NCBI GenBank assembly: GCA_900544075.1
Contig: UQTJ01000009.1
Location: forward strand, 39,613-103,612
Reading direction: 5' to 3'
Length of the DNA stretch: 64,000 nt
Source of the DNA: an uncultured Bacteroides sp.
Lineage (GTDB): Bacteria > Bacteroidota > Bacteroidia > Bacteroidales > Bacteroidaceae
Shown: positions 26,526 to 35,056 of the stretch, one piece after another
How positions within the stretch are numbered: the first letter of the stretch is position 1
How the letters are laid out: every line of letters begins with the position of its first letter
Notes under the pieces: generated by a model
What the model saw: the letters and a program-made list of their open reading frames with translations, nothing else
Database searches by the model: none
Told to the model about the DNA's origin: nothing
Position numbers and translations under genes: made by a program

Positions 26526-26624
26526 ATTTTATTATGCCGTTCACATTTTTTCACATAAAAAGAGGAAACAATTATAGTATAAATTCCGTTATATATAGCG
26601 TATAACAATCAAAAAAATACAATT

Positions 26625-27128
26625 ATGTCAAAAACAGCATTTAAAGGTTCCCCAGTTAATCTGGCAGGAGAATTCATCAATACCGGAATTACAGCACCGG
26701 ACTTCACTATGGTAAAGGGCGATTTGAGCCAGTTCAAGCTTTCTGAAACAAAAGGCAAGTTCGTAGTTCTGAACATTTTCCCAAGCCTTGACACAGGCGT
26801 GTGTGCCACATCTGTAAGAAAATTCAACCAGTTGGCAGCAAAGATGGACAACACTGTGGTTCTTGCCATTTCAAAAGACCTTCCTTTCGCACAGGGACGT
26901 TTCTGCACTACAGAAGGTATCGAAAATGTAATTCCATTGTCAGACTTCAGAAACCCTTCGGATTTCGATGCCAACTATGGCGTACTGATAGCTGATGGTC
27001 CGCTGAGCGGTCTGCTGGCACGTTCGGTAGTAGTTATCAACCCGGAAGGCAAGATTATTTATACGGAACTTGTTCCGGAAATCACTCAGGAACCAGACTA
27101 CGAAGCAGCATTGGCAGCAATAAAGTAA
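26625..27128 (+). CDS. tpx: Thiol peroxidase
   Basis: A 167-residue atypical 2-Cys peroxiredoxin of normal Tpx length. The peroxidatic Cys is in SLDTGVCATSVR (near residue 61) and the resolving Cys in AQGRFCTTEG (near residue 95), the characteristic Tpx spacing. It reduces hydrogen peroxide and alkyl peroxides using thioredoxin in the cytoplasm. It is a single-gene unit ended by a strong bidirectional terminator. A perfect inverted repeat 100 bases upstream could be a regulatory element, although no OxyR-like site can be asserted from the sequence. Confidence 0.96.
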   Translation: MSKTAFKGSPVNLAGEFINTGITAPDFTMVKGDLSQFKLSETKGKFVVLNIFPSLDTGVCATSVRKFNQLAAKMDNTVVLAISKDLPFAQGRFCTTEGIENVIPLSDFRNPSDFDANYGVLIADGPLSGLLARSVVVINPEGKIIYTELVPEITQEPDYEAALAAIK

Positions 27129-27171
27129 AGAAACAACACAATAACCAATCACTCATAACCACAAAAAAAAG

Positions 27172-27210
27172 ACCGGGTACAAAGGATTCAACCTCTGACC
27201 CGGTTTTTAT
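27172..27210. terminator. Bidirectional terminator between tpx and the guanylyltransferase
   Basis: Stem accgggt/acccggt (27172-27178 with 27198-27204) followed by ttttt on the plus strand and, read on the minus strand, by tctttttttt. Confidence 0.88.
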
Positions 27211-27232
27211 TCTTATTCTCCATCAGACTGCA

Positions 27233-28306
27233 TCAGTCTTCAGAGAATTCCTTTATTCTCTGCTCCTCACTCAGACGGCATACCAGCAAAGTGTTATTCT
27301 TTTCTGCTATGATATATCCGTCAAGCCCCTGTACCACAACCTTCTTCTCCTGAGTAGTGTGAACCACACAGTTTCTTGATTCGTACATTCTGATATTTTC
27401 TCCGATACATACATTGCCGTGAGCATCTTTGGCTGAATTTTCATGCAGGGAACCCCACGTACCCAAATCGCTCCATCCGAATGATGCAGGGAACACGTAA
27501 ATTTCGTCAGCCTTCTCCATTACAGCGTAGTCCACAGATATGTTCTCACACATCGGGAACAGTTCGTTTATCATTTCCTGTTCCTTGTCTGTAAAGAAAT
27601 ATGGCAGCATTTTTTCAAAAATCTTGCTCAACGCCGGCTGGTAAACACGCATGGCATTCACTATAGTATTCACATTCCATATAAAGATACCCGCGTTCCA
27701 GAAATAATTCTTCTTCTGAATATATCTCTTTGCTGTTTCAAGGTCCGGTTTTTCCTTGAAAGCGTCCACCCTGTAAATCTCCTTGTTTGAAGGACATGCC
27801 ATGGTCAGATCTGCCTCAATATATCCGTAGCCCGTTTCAGGACGTGTAGTCTTCATACCCAATGTGACAATGGCATCAGATGAGGAAGTAAACCTCATAG
27901 CCGAGTTTATCACCCTTCTGAACTCGTTCACATCCATCACGATATGGTCACTTGGAGTAACAACAATATTTGCCTTTGGATTTTTCGATTTGATTTTCCA
28001 GCTTACATATGCAATACATGGAGCCGTATTGCGTCGGCATGGTTCGAGAAGTATCTGTTCTGATGGTATTTCCGGCAACTGTTCTCTGACGATAGACTCA
28101 TAGTTTGCAGAAGTAACAACCCAGACATTTTCCGGAGGGCATATATCCTTAAATCTGTCTACTGTCAGCTGTATAAGCGTACGTCCGCATCCAAGTACAT
28201 CAATAAACTGTTTAGGCAATTCCTTACTGCTCATAGGCCAGAATCTGCTGCCTATACCTCCGGCCATTATTACTATATGATTGTTCACATTCATCTCCAT
28301 AAACAT
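27233..28306 (-). CDS. Mannose-1-phosphate guanylyltransferase
   Basis: A 357-residue nucleotidyltransferase with the pyrophosphorylase signature AGGIGSRFWPMSSKELPKQF at the N-terminus and the family motifs VTPSDHIV, ETGYGYIEAD, FKEKPDLETA, WNAGIFIWN and SFGWSDLGTWGSL. It makes GDP-mannose from GTP and mannose-1-phosphate for capsule, O-antigen or glycoprotein sugars. It has only the nucleotidyltransferase half, without the phosphomannose isomerase domain of bifunctional ManC/AlgA. ATGs at 28306, 28300 and 28294 are all possible starts; the motif begins close to each. A -7 box lies at 28328-28335. Single-gene unit on the minus strand. Confidence 0.93.
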   Translation of the reverse strand: MFMEMNVNNHIVIMAGGIGSRFWPMSSKELPKQFIDVLGCGRTLIQLTVDRFKDICPPENVWVVTSANYESIVREQLPEIPSEQILLEPCRRNTAPCIAYVSWKIKSKNPKANIVVTPSDHIVMDVNEFRRVINSAMRFTSSSDAIVTLGMKTTRPETGYGYIEADLTMACPSNKEIYRVDAFKEKPDLETAKRYIQKKNYFWNAGIFIWNVNTIVNAMRVYQPALSKIFEKMLPYFFTDKEQEMINELFPMCENISVDYAVMEKADEIYVFPASFGWSDLGTWGSLHENSAKDAHGNVCIGENIRMYESRNCVVHTTQEKKVVVQGLDGYIIAEKNNTLLVCRLSEEQRIKEFSED

Positions 28307-28327
28307 ACATCTTTTTATAATTACCGC

Positions 28328-28335
28328 AAAAATAG
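28328..28335 (-). promoter_or_regulatory. -7 box of the guanylyltransferase gene
   Basis: Minus strand TATTTTTG, matching TAnnTTTG, ~22 bases before the first ATG. Confidence 0.6.
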
Positions 28336-28430
28336 CTGTTTTTTTATAAAAAACAACATAAAGAATAATTTTTCATAATCATTCAGGAATAAGATGCATC
28401 ACAAATACTCCTTACTATCAAATTTATGGT

Positions 28431-28438
28431 TACTTTTG
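28431..28438 (+). promoter_or_regulatory. -7 box of thiD
   Basis: TACTTTTG, matching TAnnTTTG, ~33 bases before the thiD ATG. It also argues for the start at 28471 over an upstream in-frame codon, which would lie before the transcript start. Confidence 0.6.
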
Positions 28439-28470
28439 TATCAGAATTATATCCAAAAGAAACAAGGACA

Positions 28471-29304
28471 ATGAAAAAATACCATAGCGTACTGACTATA
28501 GCAGGTTCGGACTGCAGCGGAGGAGCCGGAATACAGGCAGACATAAAGGCCATCTCGGCCTTGGGAGGATATGCGGCAAGCGCCATCACGGCCATCACGG
28601 TGCAAAACACATGCGGAGTGACAGGCATACACCCCGTACCGGCATCATATGTCAAAGCACAGATTGAGGCTGTAATGACGGACATCAAGCCGTCAGCCGT
28701 AAAGATAGGAATGATAAACGATGTGGAAATCGTGAAAGCCATAGCCGAAAGCATCAAGGAATACAAACCTAAGTTTATTGTGTTCGACCCCGTTATGGTT
28801 TCCACAAGCGGATGCAAACTCATAGAAGACAAGGCCATAGAGGCTATAAAGAAGGAACTCATACCGCTGTCCACCATCATAACTCCTAACCTGAGCGAAG
28901 CAATGGTACTTACAGGCGACAGCATAGATGATGCGGCATCGATGACGGCAGCCGGCAACAAAATTCTGGAATCAGGATGCGGGGCAGTTCTCATAAAGGG
29001 AGGCCATCTTGAAGGAAACGACATGTGCGACGTTCTGTGCATAAAAGGAGAAAATACACCTTATATATATACGGCTTCCAAAATTTCGAGCAAAAACACC
29101 CACGGAACAGGATGCACGCTGTCATCATCCATCGCCACTTATCTGGCATTGGGCGAAACACTCCGGGAAGCTGTAAGAAAAGCAAAGGACTATGTACACA
29201 AAGGTATTCTGAACGGTAAAGATGTGTGCATCGGTAGCGGCCACGGCCCTCTTAACCACTTCTATTCGCCCGTTCCTATGCACATTTTCAATGAAAATGA
29301 GTAA
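28471..29304 (+). CDS. thiD: Hydroxymethylpyrimidine/phosphomethylpyrimidine kinase
   Basis: 277 residues from the ATG at 28471 (MKKYHSVLTIAGSDCSGGAG). Ribokinase-fold motifs are clear: the N-terminal AGSDCSGGAGIQADIK substrate loop, VFDPVMVSTSG in the middle and the C-terminal anion-hole segment NTHGTGCTLSSSIA with the catalytic Cys/Asp-type base region. It phosphorylates HMP and HMP-phosphate in thiamine pyrophosphate synthesis. No thi genes adjoin, and no thiamine riboswitch is seen upstream (only ~25 bases of leader), so it may serve salvage. An intergenic -7 box for fabD follows 18 bases after the stop. Confidence 0.95.
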   Translation: MKKYHSVLTIAGSDCSGGAGIQADIKAISALGGYAASAITAITVQNTCGVTGIHPVPASYVKAQIEAVMTDIKPSAVKIGMINDVEIVKAIAESIKEYKPKFIVFDPVMVSTSGCKLIEDKAIEAIKKELIPLSTIITPNLSEAMVLTGDSIDDAASMTAAGNKILESGCGAVLIKGGHLEGNDMCDVLCIKGENTPYIYTASKISSKNTHGTGCTLSSSIATYLALGETLREAVRKAKDYVHKGILNGKDVCIGSGHGPLNHFYSPVPMHIFNENE

Positions 29305-29321
29305 TTATATGAAAAAATCAT

Positions 29322-29329
29322 TACCTTTG
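29322..29329 (+). promoter_or_regulatory. -7 box of fabD
   Basis: TACCTTTG, matching TAnnTTTG, ~34 bases before the fabD ATG. Confidence 0.6.
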
Positions 29330-29362
29330 CAGCATTATCAATAATTATTAAATATTAAAATC

Positions 29363-30250
29363 ATGAAAGCATTTGTATTTCCAGGACAGGGAGCCCAGTT
29401 TGTAGGTATGGGCAAGGACCTGTATGAAAACTCAACATTGGCCAAAGAGCTTTTTGAAAAAGCAAACGATATTTTAGGCTATCGTATCACTGATATAATG
29501 TTCAATGGAACAGACGAGAACCTCCGTCAGACTAAGGTTACTCAGCCTGCCGTATTCCTTCACTCTGTAATCTCTGCACTGTGCATGGGCGAAAACTTCA
29601 AGCCTGAAATGACTGCCGGACACTCACTCGGAGAATTCTCTGCACTCGTAGCAGCAGGAGCACTTTCTTTCGAAGACGGTCTTAAATTGGTTTACGCACG
29701 TGCTATGGCTATGCAGAAAGCATGCGAGGCAAAACCGTCTACTATGGCTGCCATCATCGCATTGCCGGATGAAAAGGTAGAAGAAATCTGCGCAAAAGTA
29801 GCGTCAGAAGGCGAAGTTTGCGTCGCTGCAAACTATAACTGCCCTGGACAGATTGTTATCTCAGGCTCTATAGAAGGCATAAACAAGGCTTGCGAACTGA
29901 TGAAGGAAGCAGGAGCGAAACGCGCTCTTCCACTGAAAGTCGGCGGTGCGTTCCACTCTCCACTTATGGAACCTGCAAAAGTTGAGCTTGAGGCAGCTAT
30001 CAACGCTACCGAGTTCCACACTCCAAAATGTCCTGTATATCAGAACGTAGACGCAAAACCATATACAGACCCGGCACAAATCAAGGCTAATCTTGTAGCC
30101 CAGCTTACAGCTTCTGTAAGATGGACACAGACTGTACAGAACATGATAGCCGACGGAGCCGACGAGTTCACTGAATGCGGACCGGGAGCCGTACTTCAAG
30201 GACTTATCAAGAAGATAAACAAAGAAGCTAATGCCCACGGCATTGAATAA
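29363..30250 (+). CDS. fabD: Malonyl-CoA:ACP transacylase
   Basis: A 295-residue protein of normal FabD length. N-terminal FPGQGAQFVGMG, nucleophile Ser in the GHSLGEFSAL elbow (near residue 90), the Arg of YARAMAMQ, the catalytic His in VGGAFHSPLM and the C-terminal EFTECGPGAVLQGLIKK. It transfers malonyl groups from CoA to acyl carrier protein for fatty-acid synthesis. It stands alone here, not in a fab operon, with its own -7 box and a strong terminator 14 bases after the stop. Codon use is that of a well-expressed gene. Confidence 0.97.
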   Translation: MKAFVFPGQGAQFVGMGKDLYENSTLAKELFEKANDILGYRITDIMFNGTDENLRQTKVTQPAVFLHSVISALCMGENFKPEMTAGHSLGEFSALVAAGALSFEDGLKLVYARAMAMQKACEAKPSTMAAIIALPDEKVEEICAKVASEGEVCVAANYNCPGQIVISGSIEGINKACELMKEAGAKRALPLKVGGAFHSPLMEPAKVELEAAINATEFHTPKCPVYQNVDAKPYTDPAQIKANLVAQLTASVRWTQTVQNMIADGADEFTECGPGAVLQGLIKKINKEANAHGIE

Positions 30251-30263
30251 TATTACTCTGACC

Positions 30264-30306
30264 AGACACGTATCGGCCTGAAAGGCATTATACGTGTCTT
30301 TTTTTT
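30264..30306 (+). terminator. Intrinsic terminator of fabD
   Basis: 10-bp perfect stem agacacgtat/atacgtgtct followed by a run of T residues. Confidence 0.92.
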
Positions 30307-30325
30307 AATCTAAAACTGCAAAACT

Positions 30326-32026
30326 ATGAATCCTGAAGAAAAAATCATTATATATCAAGTCTTTACACGCCTATTTGGCAACCAGGTGCTGACATGTAGA
30401 GCCAATGGAAGCATAGACGAGAACGGATGCGGAAAAATGGATAATTTCACAGAGCAGGCCCTAACAGAAATAAAGAAACTGGGAGCGACACATATCTGGT
30501 ACACAGGAGTAATAGCCCATGCCACACAGACTGACTACACCGCATATGGTTTGAGCAAGGACCATCCTGCTGTGGTAAAAGGGAAAGCAGGCTCACCTTA
30601 CGCAATAAAAGACTATTACGACATTGACCCTGACCTGGCTGTAAATGTAGACAAGCGAATGGAAGAATTCGAGGCTTTGGTAAACCGTACACATGAGGCC
30701 GGAATGAAAATGATTATCGACTTCGTACCGAACCACGTGGCACGCCAGTATAAGTCGCTTGCCAAACCGGAAGGGGTAAAAGACCTTGGCGAGGATGATG
30801 ATACCACAGTATCTTTCAGCCCTGACAACAATTTCTACTATATCCCTGGAGAGGAACTGAAAGGCGATATCGACCTGTACGACCCTCAAGCCGGAAGATA
30901 TACCGAAAAACCGGCAAAGGCTACCGGAAACAACAAATTCGATGCATGGCCGAACAGAACAGACTGGTACGAAACAGTCAAGCTGAATTATGGTGTTGAT
31001 TACTATAACAATTCGGGATGCCACTTCTCTCCTGCCCCTGACACATGGATTAAGATGAGGGACATTCTGCTCTTCTGGGCAGCGAAAGGAATAGACGGTT
31101 TCAGATGCGACATGGCCGAAATGGTGCCGTGCGAGTTCTGGGGATGGGCCATTCCGCAAATCAAGGAAAAACATCCGGACATAATATTCATAGCAGAGGT
31201 CTATAACCCTCAGGAATACAGGAACTATATATTCAACGGCCACTTTGACTATCTGTATGACAAAGTGGGACTATACGATACACTCAGGGCCGTGATATGC
31301 AACAGCGCATCTGCCACAGCCATAACAGGATGCTGGCAAAGCATTAACGACATCCAGGAACATATGCTGAACTTCCTCGAGAACCACGACGAGCAACGTA
31401 TCGCATCCGATTTCTTCGCCGGAAACCCTATAAAGGCTTTCCCTGGTATGATAGTATCGGCATGTATGAACACAAATCCTGTAATGATATATTTCGGTCA
31501 GGAGATTGGTGAAAGCGGAATGGACTCGGAAGGATTTAGCGGAAGGGACGGAAGAACTACCATTTTCGACTACTGGAGCATAGACAGTATCCGCCGCTGG
31601 ACTAACCACGGACGATACAACACACATCTTCTCAACACAAAGGAAAAGAACATAAGAAACTTCTACAAGACTCTTATGAATCTTTGCAACGAGGAAAAAT
31701 GTATCTCGCATGGAAAATTCTTCGACCTCATGTATGCCAATCTGAACGGATGGCAGATGAACGAGCATAAGCAATATGCTTTCATCAGAAAGTATGAAGA
31801 CGAAGTGCTGCTTATAGCTGTAAACTTTGGCGACATAAACATGAGGGTGGCAATAAACATACCGGAGCATGCTTTTGAGTATCTGTCAATGCCTAAGATG
31901 GAAAATATCAAAGTCAAGAACTTACTGACCGGTAAAGAGGAAAAGATAAACTTTACATCTGCCAAACCGGTAGGTACTGACCTTCCGGCCAACAGCGGTA
32001 AGATATTGAAAATAAAACTGAAATGA
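30326..32026 (+). CDS. GH13 alpha-amylase-family glycoside hydrolase (cytoplasmic)
   Basis: A 566-residue (beta/alpha)8 GH13 enzyme. Region I DFVPNHV, region II GIDGFRCDMAE with the nucleophile Asp, region III FIAEVYNP with the acid/base Glu, and region IV FLENHDEQR with the transition-state Asp are all intact. A C-terminal all-beta domain ends the chain. There is no signal peptide, so it would act on cytoplasmic maltodextrin or glycogen. The FGQEIGESGMD motif and insertion between regions I and II resemble alpha-amylase/cyclomaltodextrinase-type Bacteroidetes proteins, but substrate and bond specificity cannot be fixed. It may cooperate with the glycogen phosphorylase/synthase pair 5 kb upstream. 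Confidence 0.9.
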   Translation: MNPEEKIIIYQVFTRLFGNQVLTCRANGSIDENGCGKMDNFTEQALTEIKKLGATHIWYTGVIAHATQTDYTAYGLSKDHPAVVKGKAGSPYAIKDYYDIDPDLAVNVDKRMEEFEALVNRTHEAGMKMIIDFVPNHVARQYKSLAKPEGVKDLGEDDDTTVSFSPDNNFYYIPGEELKGDIDLYDPQAGRYTEKPAKATGNNKFDAWPNRTDWYETVKLNYGVDYYNNSGCHFSPAPDTWIKMRDILLFWAAKGIDGFRCDMAEMVPCEFWGWAIPQIKEKHPDIIFIAEVYNPQEYRNYIFNGHFDYLYDKVGLYDTLRAVICNSASATAITGCWQSINDIQEHMLNFLENHDEQRIASDFFAGNPIKAFPGMIVSACMNTNPVMIYFGQEIGESGMDSEGFSGRDGRTTIFDYWSIDSIRRWTNHGRYNTHLLNTKEKNIRNFYKTLMNLCNEEKCISHGKFFDLMYANLNGWQMNEHKQYAFIRKYEDEVLLIAVNFGDINMRVAINIPEHAFEYLSMPKMENIKVKNLLTGKEEKINFTSAKPVGTDLPANSGKILKIKLK

Positions 32027-32038
32027 ATCTCATAAACC

Positions 32039-32070
32039 AAAAACGGCAGCCTGGTGGGGCTGCCGTTTTT
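32039..32070. terminator. Bidirectional terminator between GH13 and the endonuclease gene
   Basis: Perfect 13-bp stem aaaaacggcagcc/ggctgccgttttt with a six-base loop; runs of A and T on both sides make it work in both directions for the two convergent genes. Confidence 0.92.
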
Positions 32071-32077
32071 GGTTTCA

Positions 32078-33166
32078 TTATCGTTTCATTAATCCTATTT
32101 TCAAGTTCAGTTTGAAGTAATACACTCCGTTCTCCCTTTCCAGGTATCCGTACTTGTCTTTCTCTGTAGAGCCTTTTTCCAGACGGGAATTCTGATAAAG
32201 GAAATCGGCAAATACCTGCCTGAAAGCCTTCTGATAGCAGAGCACTTCTCCTTCTGCCGTAACGAAGAGGAAGCCTGAAATGGCAGAGTCAGTACCGTTG
32301 TACATCTTGGCAGGACGCATTCCCATAGCCAGAGCCAGCAGAAGTTCTTTCACTTTATATTCGTAATATCCGTGCTTGTTTATCAGTTCATCCTTTATCT
32401 TAAGCGGATTAAGTTTCTTTATTTCTTCAGTCAGTTCCGATACCTTTGTTATTCCGTCAAGCCACATGATACGTGTCATTTCGGCAAACATACGTCCGGC
32501 ATGAAGGTCTATCATCGAAAGGTTGCTTCTGAAAATCTTGTCGGCCACATCATTGTATTTAAGCACGCCTCCAAGACGCTCTATCATCAGCATTCTGCTT
32601 GTCACGTCATCTTCCTCGCCTTCAGCGTTGATTTTATTTATAGTAGGGACAGCAAATTTCACTCCCGTCTGCTCAAACTTGAAGTTAGCCGAACGTCCAC
32701 CGTCAAGCAGAGGCAACATCTTTCCTCCCATTCTCGAACGTACGCAGAAGCCTGTGAGCGGAGCATCTGGATGATAGAAGGCTACGGAAAAGTCGGTACG
32801 GTCATCCGTCTGAGCTTCAAGGTCGAAGATTGCCACTTCATCAAGAAATTCCTCCACGCCGTCAGGAGAGGTGACATCATTGCCCGAAGTATTTTTTATG
32901 GCTTCCTTTATCAGTTCGGCCACAGTATCGAAATCCTCGCGCGGAACCTTCTTGTCTATATTCTCACCTTTCACGTTGATAAAATCCTTTTCTATGATAT
33001 ACCGGCGTGTTCCGTCGTGTTCCTCACGCTGAACCATAGCCACAGGTATCACATGCGCTTCATTGCGCTTCACATCAGGCGTTCCGGCATATACTTGTCC
33101 GTCGGCCAATATACGAAAGAAAGCGTAAAGTTCGCCCCATTCTCTTTTTGTTGCTTCAAATGCCAT
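32078..33166 (-). CDS. HpaII-family type II restriction endonuclease
   Basis: A 362-residue protein whose length and sequence follow the HpaII restriction endonuclease family (KREWGELYAFFRILADG at the N-terminus; a middle TGFCVRSRMGG...LDGGRSANFKF block matching the family's FSIKSQLG..TLLNAS..TNFIY core). HpaII cuts CCGG. The adjacent gene is not a DNA methyltransferase and none is visible in the window, so protection would have to come from elsewhere, or the protein has another site or role. A -7 box on the minus strand lies 24 bases upstream. It is convergent with the GH13 gene and divergent from umuD. Family call by recognition; activity is not established. Confidence 0.75.
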   Translation of the reverse strand: MAFEATKREWGELYAFFRILADGQVYAGTPDVKRNEAHVIPVAMVQREEHDGTRRYIIEKDFINVKGENIDKKVPREDFDTVAELIKEAIKNTSGNDVTSPDGVEEFLDEVAIFDLEAQTDDRTDFSVAFYHPDAPLTGFCVRSRMGGKMLPLLDGGRSANFKFEQTGVKFAVPTINKINAEGEEDDVTSRMLMIERLGGVLKYNDVADKIFRSNLSMIDLHAGRMFAEMTRIMWLDGITKVSELTEEIKKLNPLKIKDELINKHGYYEYKVKELLLALAMGMRPAKMYNGTDSAISGFLFVTAEGEVLCYQKAFRQVFADFLYQNSRLEKGSTEKDKYGYLERENGVYYFKLNLKIGLMKR

Positions 33167-33189
33167 AAATTATCATTATTAATCTGCCG

Positions 33190-33197
33190 CAAAGATA
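33190..33197 (-). promoter_or_regulatory. -7 box of the endonuclease gene
   Basis: Minus strand TATCTTTG, matching TAnnTTTG; leaves a leader of only ~17 bases. Confidence 0.6.
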
Positions 33198-33253
33198 GTG
33201 AAAGTAGAATGCAGAAAAACAAGTTTACTTGATTTTTTTGCTGAGACGAATCC

Positions 33254-33270
33254 TATCTTATATAAAGATA
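33254..33270. promoter_or_regulatory. 17-bp palindrome, candidate operator for umuD
   Basis: Perfect inverted repeat tatctt-atata-aagata located between the divergent -7 boxes and 13 bases upstream of the umuD -7 element, a suitable place for a repressor such as LexA. The Bacteroidetes SOS box is not firmly known to me, so the identity is inferred. Confidence 0.45.
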
Positions 33271-33282
33271 CGGATATTTATT

Positions 33283-33290
33283 TAACTTTG
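33283..33290 (+). promoter_or_regulatory. -7 box of umuD, implying a nearly leaderless mRNA
   Basis: TAACTTTG ends six bases before the umuD ATG at 33296, so transcription would start at or within a base or two of the start codon. Confidence 0.55.
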
Positions 33291-33295
33291 CAGCC

Positions 33296-33751
33296 ATGAA
33301 ACTAATATTCTACTCAGCAGACTTAAGTACGGAACTTGACTTGCCCATAGCCGGCGAAGGCATACGTGCCGGTTTCCCAAGCCCTGCTCAGGACTATATG
33401 ACAGACTCGATAGACCTGAACAAAGAGCTTGTGTCACATCCGGCCACTACATTTTACGCCCGTGCCGTAGGCAACTCGATGACCGGATTCGGCATCTCGG
33501 ACGGAGATTTGTTGGTTATAGACAAGAGTATAGAACCGATGGACGGAGATATAGTGGTGGCATTCATCGACGGAGAATTCACACTCAAAAGAATAGAGAA
33601 AGAGGCAGACGGATGCTGCCTGTGGTTAGTGCCGGGAAATGAAGACTATCCACCGATAAAGATTACCGAGGACAATGATTTTATAATCTGGGGAGTCCTG
33701 ACGTACAATATAAAGAAGCAGCTCATCAGGTCAAGAAGAAAGAGGGAGTAA
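33296..33751 (+). CDS. umuD: UmuD-like autoproteolytic SOS mutagenesis subunit
   Basis: A 151-residue S24-family protein. The self-cleavage site is the Ala25-Gly26 pair in GIRAGFPSP. The catalytic Ser is Ser61 in VGNSMTGFGI and the Lys is Lys98 in FTLKRI, the standard Ser-Lys dyad spacing. After RecA-stimulated cleavage, UmuD' partners the Y-family polymerase UmuC in translesion synthesis. Unusually, the umuC gene is not downstream on the same strand but convergent, its stop only six bases away. Its promoter carries a 17-bp palindrome and places the transcript start nearly at the ATG, so it may be translated from a leaderless mRNA. Confidence 0.93.
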   Translation: MKLIFYSADLSTELDLPIAGEGIRAGFPSPAQDYMTDSIDLNKELVSHPATTFYARAVGNSMTGFGISDGDLLVIDKSIEPMDGDIVVAFIDGEFTLKRIEKEADGCCLWLVPGNEDYPPIKITEDNDFIIWGVLTYNIKKQLIRSRRKRE

Positions 33752-33757
33752 AGACTA

Positions 33758-35035
33758 TCAGTCTGCATGCACGTCTATTATCTCATTAATATTGGTCGTG
33801 AAACGCTTCGACACGTGTTCGCATTTCAATCTCCATTTCATGTCATATCCCTGTACGGCCATTCTTACAGCATTGAAACCGTTCTTACGGTTTATTTCGT
33901 CAATAGCTTTGGCCAGCGCAGTTCTCTTCTCACGGTCCACGGTATCGAACAAATCCCCCTGTACGGCACTGTCGCTGCATATATCCCAGACTATCACACC
34001 GGCCTTCTTATAGTAATAACAGTCGGTTTCGGAATGCCATTTATCCCTCAAGGTCTTTACTGCACCGGAAACCAATTCCATTACATCGTTCGTAGGTACC
34101 GGAAAATATACATTAGCCTGAAGATAATCGCTCGGCAAATCGTTTCTGAACCTGCTGGTATATGCAAACACCGTCATTGCTCCACAAACAGACCTGTCCT
34201 CCTTCAGTTTCCGCGAACAGTGTGAGGCAAAATTGGCAATAGCTTCTTCCAGTGTTTCAATATTATTCAGACCTTCGTCCGGAAAACTGCGGCTGGTACA
34301 TATGGATTTCTTGTTAGGCAGTTCTTCTATGCTTATACAGTCCTCACCTCTCAGTTCTTTCCACGTACGGACACCTGTAACTGTAAGCTCTCTCCTGACC
34401 CACGATTCGGATTTCTGCACAAAGTCCCATGCCGTTTCCACCCCTATGCTTTTCAGTCTGACCGCTATCCTTCTTCCTATTCCCCAGACATCGGCTATAT
34501 CGAAAAGCTTCAGAGCCTTTTCCCTTTTCTCGTCTGTGTCTATCATACAGACAGAATGATAACCCTTGTACTTCTTTGCAAACTTGCTTGCCATCTTGGC
34601 CAATGTTTTGGTAGGTGCAATACCGAGAGAAATAGGAATACCTGTCCCCTTTGTTATATGCCTTACCATATCGCGGGCGTATGGCAACAGTGTTTCGGCT
34701 GTACCCATACCGGAGAAATCCATAAAAGCTTCGTCTATGGAATATATGTCCAGCTTGGGGGTATAAGCCGAGAGTAATGTCATAACCCTGCGGCTCATAT
34801 CGCCATAAAGCACATAATTGCTGCTGAATACGGCCACACCGTTTTTCTCCAACAGTTCTCTGACCTGATAGAAAGGTGCCCCCATTTTAATGCCCAAAGC
34901 CTTAGCCTCATTACTTCGGGCTATCACACAGCCGTCATTATTGGACAAGACCACGCAAGGAGTATTCCGCAAATCAGGACGGAACACCCTCTCGCATGAT
35001 ACAAAAAAATTATTACAGTCTACAAGGGCTATCAT
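33758..35035 (-). CDS. umuC: Y-family DNA polymerase UmuC
   Basis: A 425-residue Y-family polymerase of normal UmuC length. Motifs in order: MIALVDCNNFFVSCERVF with the first catalytic Asp, VLSNNDGCVIARS, and the catalytic DE in IYSIDEAFMD. Helix-hairpin-helix regions VWGIGRRIAVRLK and the little-finger domain follow, and the C-terminus shows a UmuC-specific extension. With UmuD' it carries out error-prone lesion bypass. It is encoded opposite to umuD, tail to tail with a six-base gap and no terminator between, so the mRNAs would overlap at their 3' ends. Its own promoter must lie near 35036-35056 or within the PL8 gene end; none was recognised. Confidence 0.95.
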   Translation of the reverse strand: MIALVDCNNFFVSCERVFRPDLRNTPCVVLSNNDGCVIARSNEAKALGIKMGAPFYQVRELLEKNGVAVFSSNYVLYGDMSRRVMTLLSAYTPKLDIYSIDEAFMDFSGMGTAETLLPYARDMVRHITKGTGIPISLGIAPTKTLAKMASKFAKKYKGYHSVCMIDTDEKREKALKLFDIADVWGIGRRIAVRLKSIGVETAWDFVQKSESWVRRELTVTGVRTWKELRGEDCISIEELPNKKSICTSRSFPDEGLNNIETLEEAIANFASHCSRKLKEDRSVCGAMTVFAYTSRFRNDLPSDYLQANVYFPVPTNDVMELVSGAVKTLRDKWHSETDCYYYKKAGVIVWDICSDSAVQGDLFDTVDREKRTALAKAIDEINRKNGFNAVRMAVQGYDMKWRLKCEHVSKRFTTNINEIIDVHAD

Positions 35036-35056
35036 TAGCTTAAACAGAAATATTAC

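Noticed and set aside
26609..26974. 121-codon minus-strand frame opposite tpx
   Set aside because: Antisense shadow of an unmistakable thiol peroxidase gene.
28383..29042. 219-codon minus-strand frame opposite thiD
   Set aside because: thiD on the plus strand has all family motifs; the opposite frame has no coherent features.
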